Source: Gemmatimonadetes bacterium SCN 70-22 (GTDB lineage: Bacteria; Gemmatimonadota; Gemmatimonadetes; Gemmatimonadales; Gemmatimonadaceae). From it: a stretch of 64,000 nt of DNA. The number at the start of each line of letters is the position of its first letter. Position 1 is the stretch's first letter. The notes below the pieces were generated by a model. That model made no database searches. It was given only the letters and a program-made list of their open reading frames with translations, and had not been told where the DNA came from. The DNA lies in contig MEDZ01000006.1 of assembly GCA_001724275.1 (NCBI GenBank), positions 1 through 64,000 on the forward strand, given 5' to 3'. The position numbers and the translations under genes were made by a program. This document shows positions 61,689 to 64,000 of this stretch, one piece after another.

Positions 61689-64000
61689 ATGTCCAGCGGC
61701 TCACCGGGCGGAGCGGGGCTCAGCGCCCTCGCCATCCGTCGCCCCGTCTTCACGACGATGATGATGCTGGCGCTCGTCGTGCTGGGGATCTTCAGCTATC
61801 GCGGGCTGGCCATCGACCAGTTCCCGAACGTCGACATCCCCATCGTGACGGTGCAGACCGTCTATCCCGGGGCGAGCGCGGAGACCGTCGAGCGCGAGGT
61901 CTCGCGGCGCATGGAAGAGGCGTTCAACCCCGTGCAGGGGGTGGACAAGATCACCTCGGTGTCGCTGGAGGGAGTGTCGCAGGTCATCGTGGAGTTCGAC
62001 CTCGAGCGCGACGGCGACGTGGCGGCGCAGGACATCCGGACGAAGATCGAGACGATTCGCCGCGACCTCCCGGGCGACATCGACCCGCCGATCGTGCAGA
62101 AGCTCGACCCCGGCGCCCTGCCGATCCTCTCGCTCGGGCTCTCCAGCCAGGCGACGCCGCTGGTGGAGTTGACGACCCTCGCCGATGAGGACGTACGGCG
62201 CAAGCTGGAGTCGGTGTCGGGCGTGGGCGAGGTGCGTCTCTCGGGTGGGCTCAGGCGCGAGATCCGCGTCAACCTTATCCCCGGCAAGCTGCAAGCGTTG
62301 GGCGTGACCGTGCCCGAGGTGATGGGGGCGCTGCAGCGGCAGAACCTCGAGATCCCCGCGGGGCGCGTGGAGCAGGGGCCCAACGAGCGCATCGTGCGCG
62401 TGACCGGGCGCATCACGGACCCACGCCAGTTCGACGAGGTGATCGTCGCCACGCGGGGGGGGAGCCCCGTGCGCCTGCGGGAGGTCGCGCGCGTCGAGGT
62501 CGGGAACGAGGAGGAGCGCTCGCTCGCCCTGCTCGGGAACGAGCGCACGGTGGCCCTGGACGTCATCAAGGTCTCGGGCGCCAACACCGTCGCCGTCGCC
62601 GACGGCGTGCAGGAGGCGCTGGCCGAGCTGCGCGGGACGCTCCCCGATGGGGTGGAGCTGTCGGTCATCCGCGACAACTCGGTGCAGATCCGGCACTCGG
62701 TGGAAGACGTGATCAAGGAGCTGATGATCGGCGCCGTGCTGACGATCATCATCGTCATGCTCTTCCTCAACGACTGGAAGGCGACGGCGATCACCTCGCT
62801 CGCCCTCCCGGTCTCGGTGATCTCGTCGTTCATCCTCATGGGTGCGCTGGGCTTCACGCTCAACATGCTCACGCTGATGGCGCTCTCGCTGTCGATCGGG
62901 ATCCTGATCGACGATGCCATCGTGGTGGTGGAGAACATCGTCCGCCATCGGGAGATGGGGCGCGACCACTTCACGGCCGCGGGGACGGCCACCCGCGAGA
63001 TCGCGCTCGCCGTGATGGCGACGACGTTCGCGATCGTGGCGGTCTTCGCGCCGGTGGCCTTCATGAAGGGGATCATCGGACGGTTCTTCTACCAGTTCGG
63101 CCTCACCGTGTCGTGGGCGGTGCTCGTCTCGCTGTTCGTCTCGTTCACGCTCACCCCGATGTTGAGCGCGTGGTGGGGAGTGAACCCCCATGGTGGCGAG
63201 GGCGGTAACGCCATCACGCGCGCGATCGGCACGTTCAATCGCTGGTTCGACCGGCAGGCCGAGGGGTACCGGGGCGTCATCACCTGGGCCCTCCGGCACC
63301 GCCGCTCCACCATGGGGCTCGCCGTCGCGAGCCTGGTGGGGGCGCTGGCGCTGGTCCCCTTCATCGGCGGGAGCTTCCAGCCCGATACCGACAAGGGGGA
63401 GTTCGTGGTGCAGGTCGAGGCACCGGCGGGACAGAGCCTGGCGTACACGCGGGGCAAGGTGGAGCAGGCCATCGCCACGCTCGAGGCGCTGCCGGAGGTG
63501 AACTACGTGTACACCACCGTGGGCTCGGGGGCCACCGGGACGGTGACGACCGGCGAGCTGTACGTGAAGTTGCACCCGGCGGCCCGGCGCACGCGGTCGC
63601 AGCAGGAGGTGATGGTCGCGGCTCGCGCGGCGCTGGCGCCCATCCACGGGTTGCGCACCGGCGTGTACATCGCCAGCGACATCGGGGGGATCCGTCCCCC
63701 GCTGGCGATCGAGGTCCGTGGGCCCGAGACGTCGGAGCTGGCGCGCATCGCGAGCCTGGTGCTGCGCGAGGCGGGGCAGGTGCCGGGGGTCGTGGACCTC
63801 AAGTCGTCGCTGGGCGATCCCAAGCCCGAGTACCGCATCGCCCTCGATCGCGACGTGGCCAACCGGATCGGGATCGATGTGGGCCAGGCGGCGGCGACCA
63901 TTCGCCCCCTGATGGCGGGCGAGACGGCGACGCGCTGGGAGGATCCGTCGGGTGAGGAGCGTGATGTCGTGGTGCAACTCGCCCCCGAGTTCCGCCGCTC
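61689..64000 (+). CDS. RND efflux permease (AcrB/HAE1 type), 3' end outside window
   Basis: From ATG 61689 the frame stays open to the window edge, giving 770 codons of a permease whose family length is about 1020-1060. LSALAIRRPVFTTMMMLALVVLG is the first TM helix, and VPIVTVQTVYPGASAETVE-like IVTVQTVYPGASAETVE opens the porter domain. Helices 2-6 follow (KELMIGAVLTIIIVMLFLND). Motif A reads SIGILIDDAIVVVENI, containing the two essential Asp residues of the proton relay, and VFAPVAFMKGIIGRFF ends it. The second half begins at about 450. RRHMGL/RRSTMGLAVASL leads the next helix. The substrates are not predictable. The 5' part of the C-terminal half is present, but the last 250-300 codons are missing. 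Confidence 0.92.
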   Translation, partial: MSSGSPGGAGLSALAIRRPVFTTMMMLALVVLGIFSYRGLAIDQFPNVDIPIVTVQTVYPGASAETVEREVSRRMEEAFNPVQGVDKITSVSLEGVSQVIVEFDLERDGDVAAQDIRTKIETIRRDLPGDIDPPIVQKLDPGALPILSLGLSSQATPLVELTTLADEDVRRKLESVSGVGEVRLSGGLRREIRVNLIPGKLQALGVTVPEVMGALQRQNLEIPAGRVEQGPNERIVRVTGRITDPRQFDEVIVATRGGSPVRLREVARVEVGNEEERSLALLGNERTVALDVIKVSGANTVAVADGVQEALAELRGTLPDGVELSVIRDNSVQIRHSVEDVIKELMIGAVLTIIIVMLFLNDWKATAITSLALPVSVISSFILMGALGFTLNMLTLMALSLSIGILIDDAIVVVENIVRHREMGRDHFTAAGTATREIALAVMATTFAIVAVFAPVAFMKGIIGRFFYQFGLTVSWAVLVSLFVSFTLTPMLSAWWGVNPHGGEGGNAITRAIGTFNRWFDRQAEGYRGVITWALRHRRSTMGLAVASLVGALALVPFIGGSFQPDTDKGEFVVQVEAPAGQSLAYTRGKVEQAIATLEALPEVNYVYTTVGSGATGTVTTGELYVKLHPAARRTRSQQEVMVAARAALAPIHGLRTGVYIASDIGGIRPPLAIEVRGPETSELARIASLVLREAGQVPGVVDLKSSLGDPKPEYRIALDRDVANRIGIDVGQAAATIRPLMAGETATRWEDPSGEERDVVVQLAPEFRR

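Overview
The window is high-GC DNA (roughly two thirds G+C by eye) with dense, short-spaced genes on both strands. It carries outer-membrane and lipoprotein genes, ABC permeases of the acidobacterial-duplicated type, PadR-linked permeases, a PQQ protein with a haem c site, S10 and DUF885 peptidases, a complete V/A-type ATPase and many single-hit regulators. This mix suggests a Gram-negative bacterium of the Gemmatimonadota or a near relative. That is an inference from gene content; no rRNA or tRNA gene is present to confirm it.

Layout. (1) 1-5.8 kb is an accessory patch: a two-TM protein, an IS3-type transposase remnant, two pairs of IS21-like end repeats, three lipoproteins (one with Big2 plus W-rich propeller-like repeats, one with RCC1 repeats) and gene fragments. 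(2) 5.9-12.5 kb holds small regulator-plus-target pairs: MarR next to an extended SDR, and MerR divergent to a DUF2938/DUF2798 pair with a textbook 19-bp-spacer promoter. A TonB-type receptor operon with a deaminase follows. (3) 12.8-23.6 kb carries exported or lipoprotein enzymes (S10 carboxypeptidase, DUF885 metallopeptidase, quinoprotein), an AraC regulator and a tryptophanyl-tRNA synthetase preceded by a leader peptide with a Trp-Tyr-Trp run and a perfect terminator/antiterminator pair. (4) 23.7-38.6 kb has two large ABC permeases (one coupled to PadR), a GDSL esterase, a TPR gene with an in-frame amber codon, a truncated response regulator and a three-gene two-component operon. (5) 39.3-47.4 kb holds five tightly coupled genes, four of them not assignable to a known pathway, ending in a polyprenyl diphosphate synthase and facing a geranylgeranyl-reductase-type flavoprotein. 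(6) 49.0-57.3 kb is a nine-gene V/A-ATPase operon (G/H, I, K, E, C, F, A, B, D). (7) 57.4-64 kb has ApaG, a TetR regulator and a divergent tripartite RND efflux operon (TolC, adaptor, permease) that runs off the right edge.

How parts work together. Several regulators sit beside the promoter they probably control, with visible dyads (MerR 9088-9118, PadR 26760-26775, TetR 58658-58671). The most interesting pieces are the trpS attenuator (15716-15871), which resembles ribosome-mediated attenuation of auxiliary TrpRS genes, and the uncharacterised isoprenoid-linked operon (39317-45792). The second combines an NHLP-leader-like protein, a 1198-residue PKD protein without a signal peptide, an 80-residue Cys-containing protein and a phasin-like protein with a prenyl synthase.
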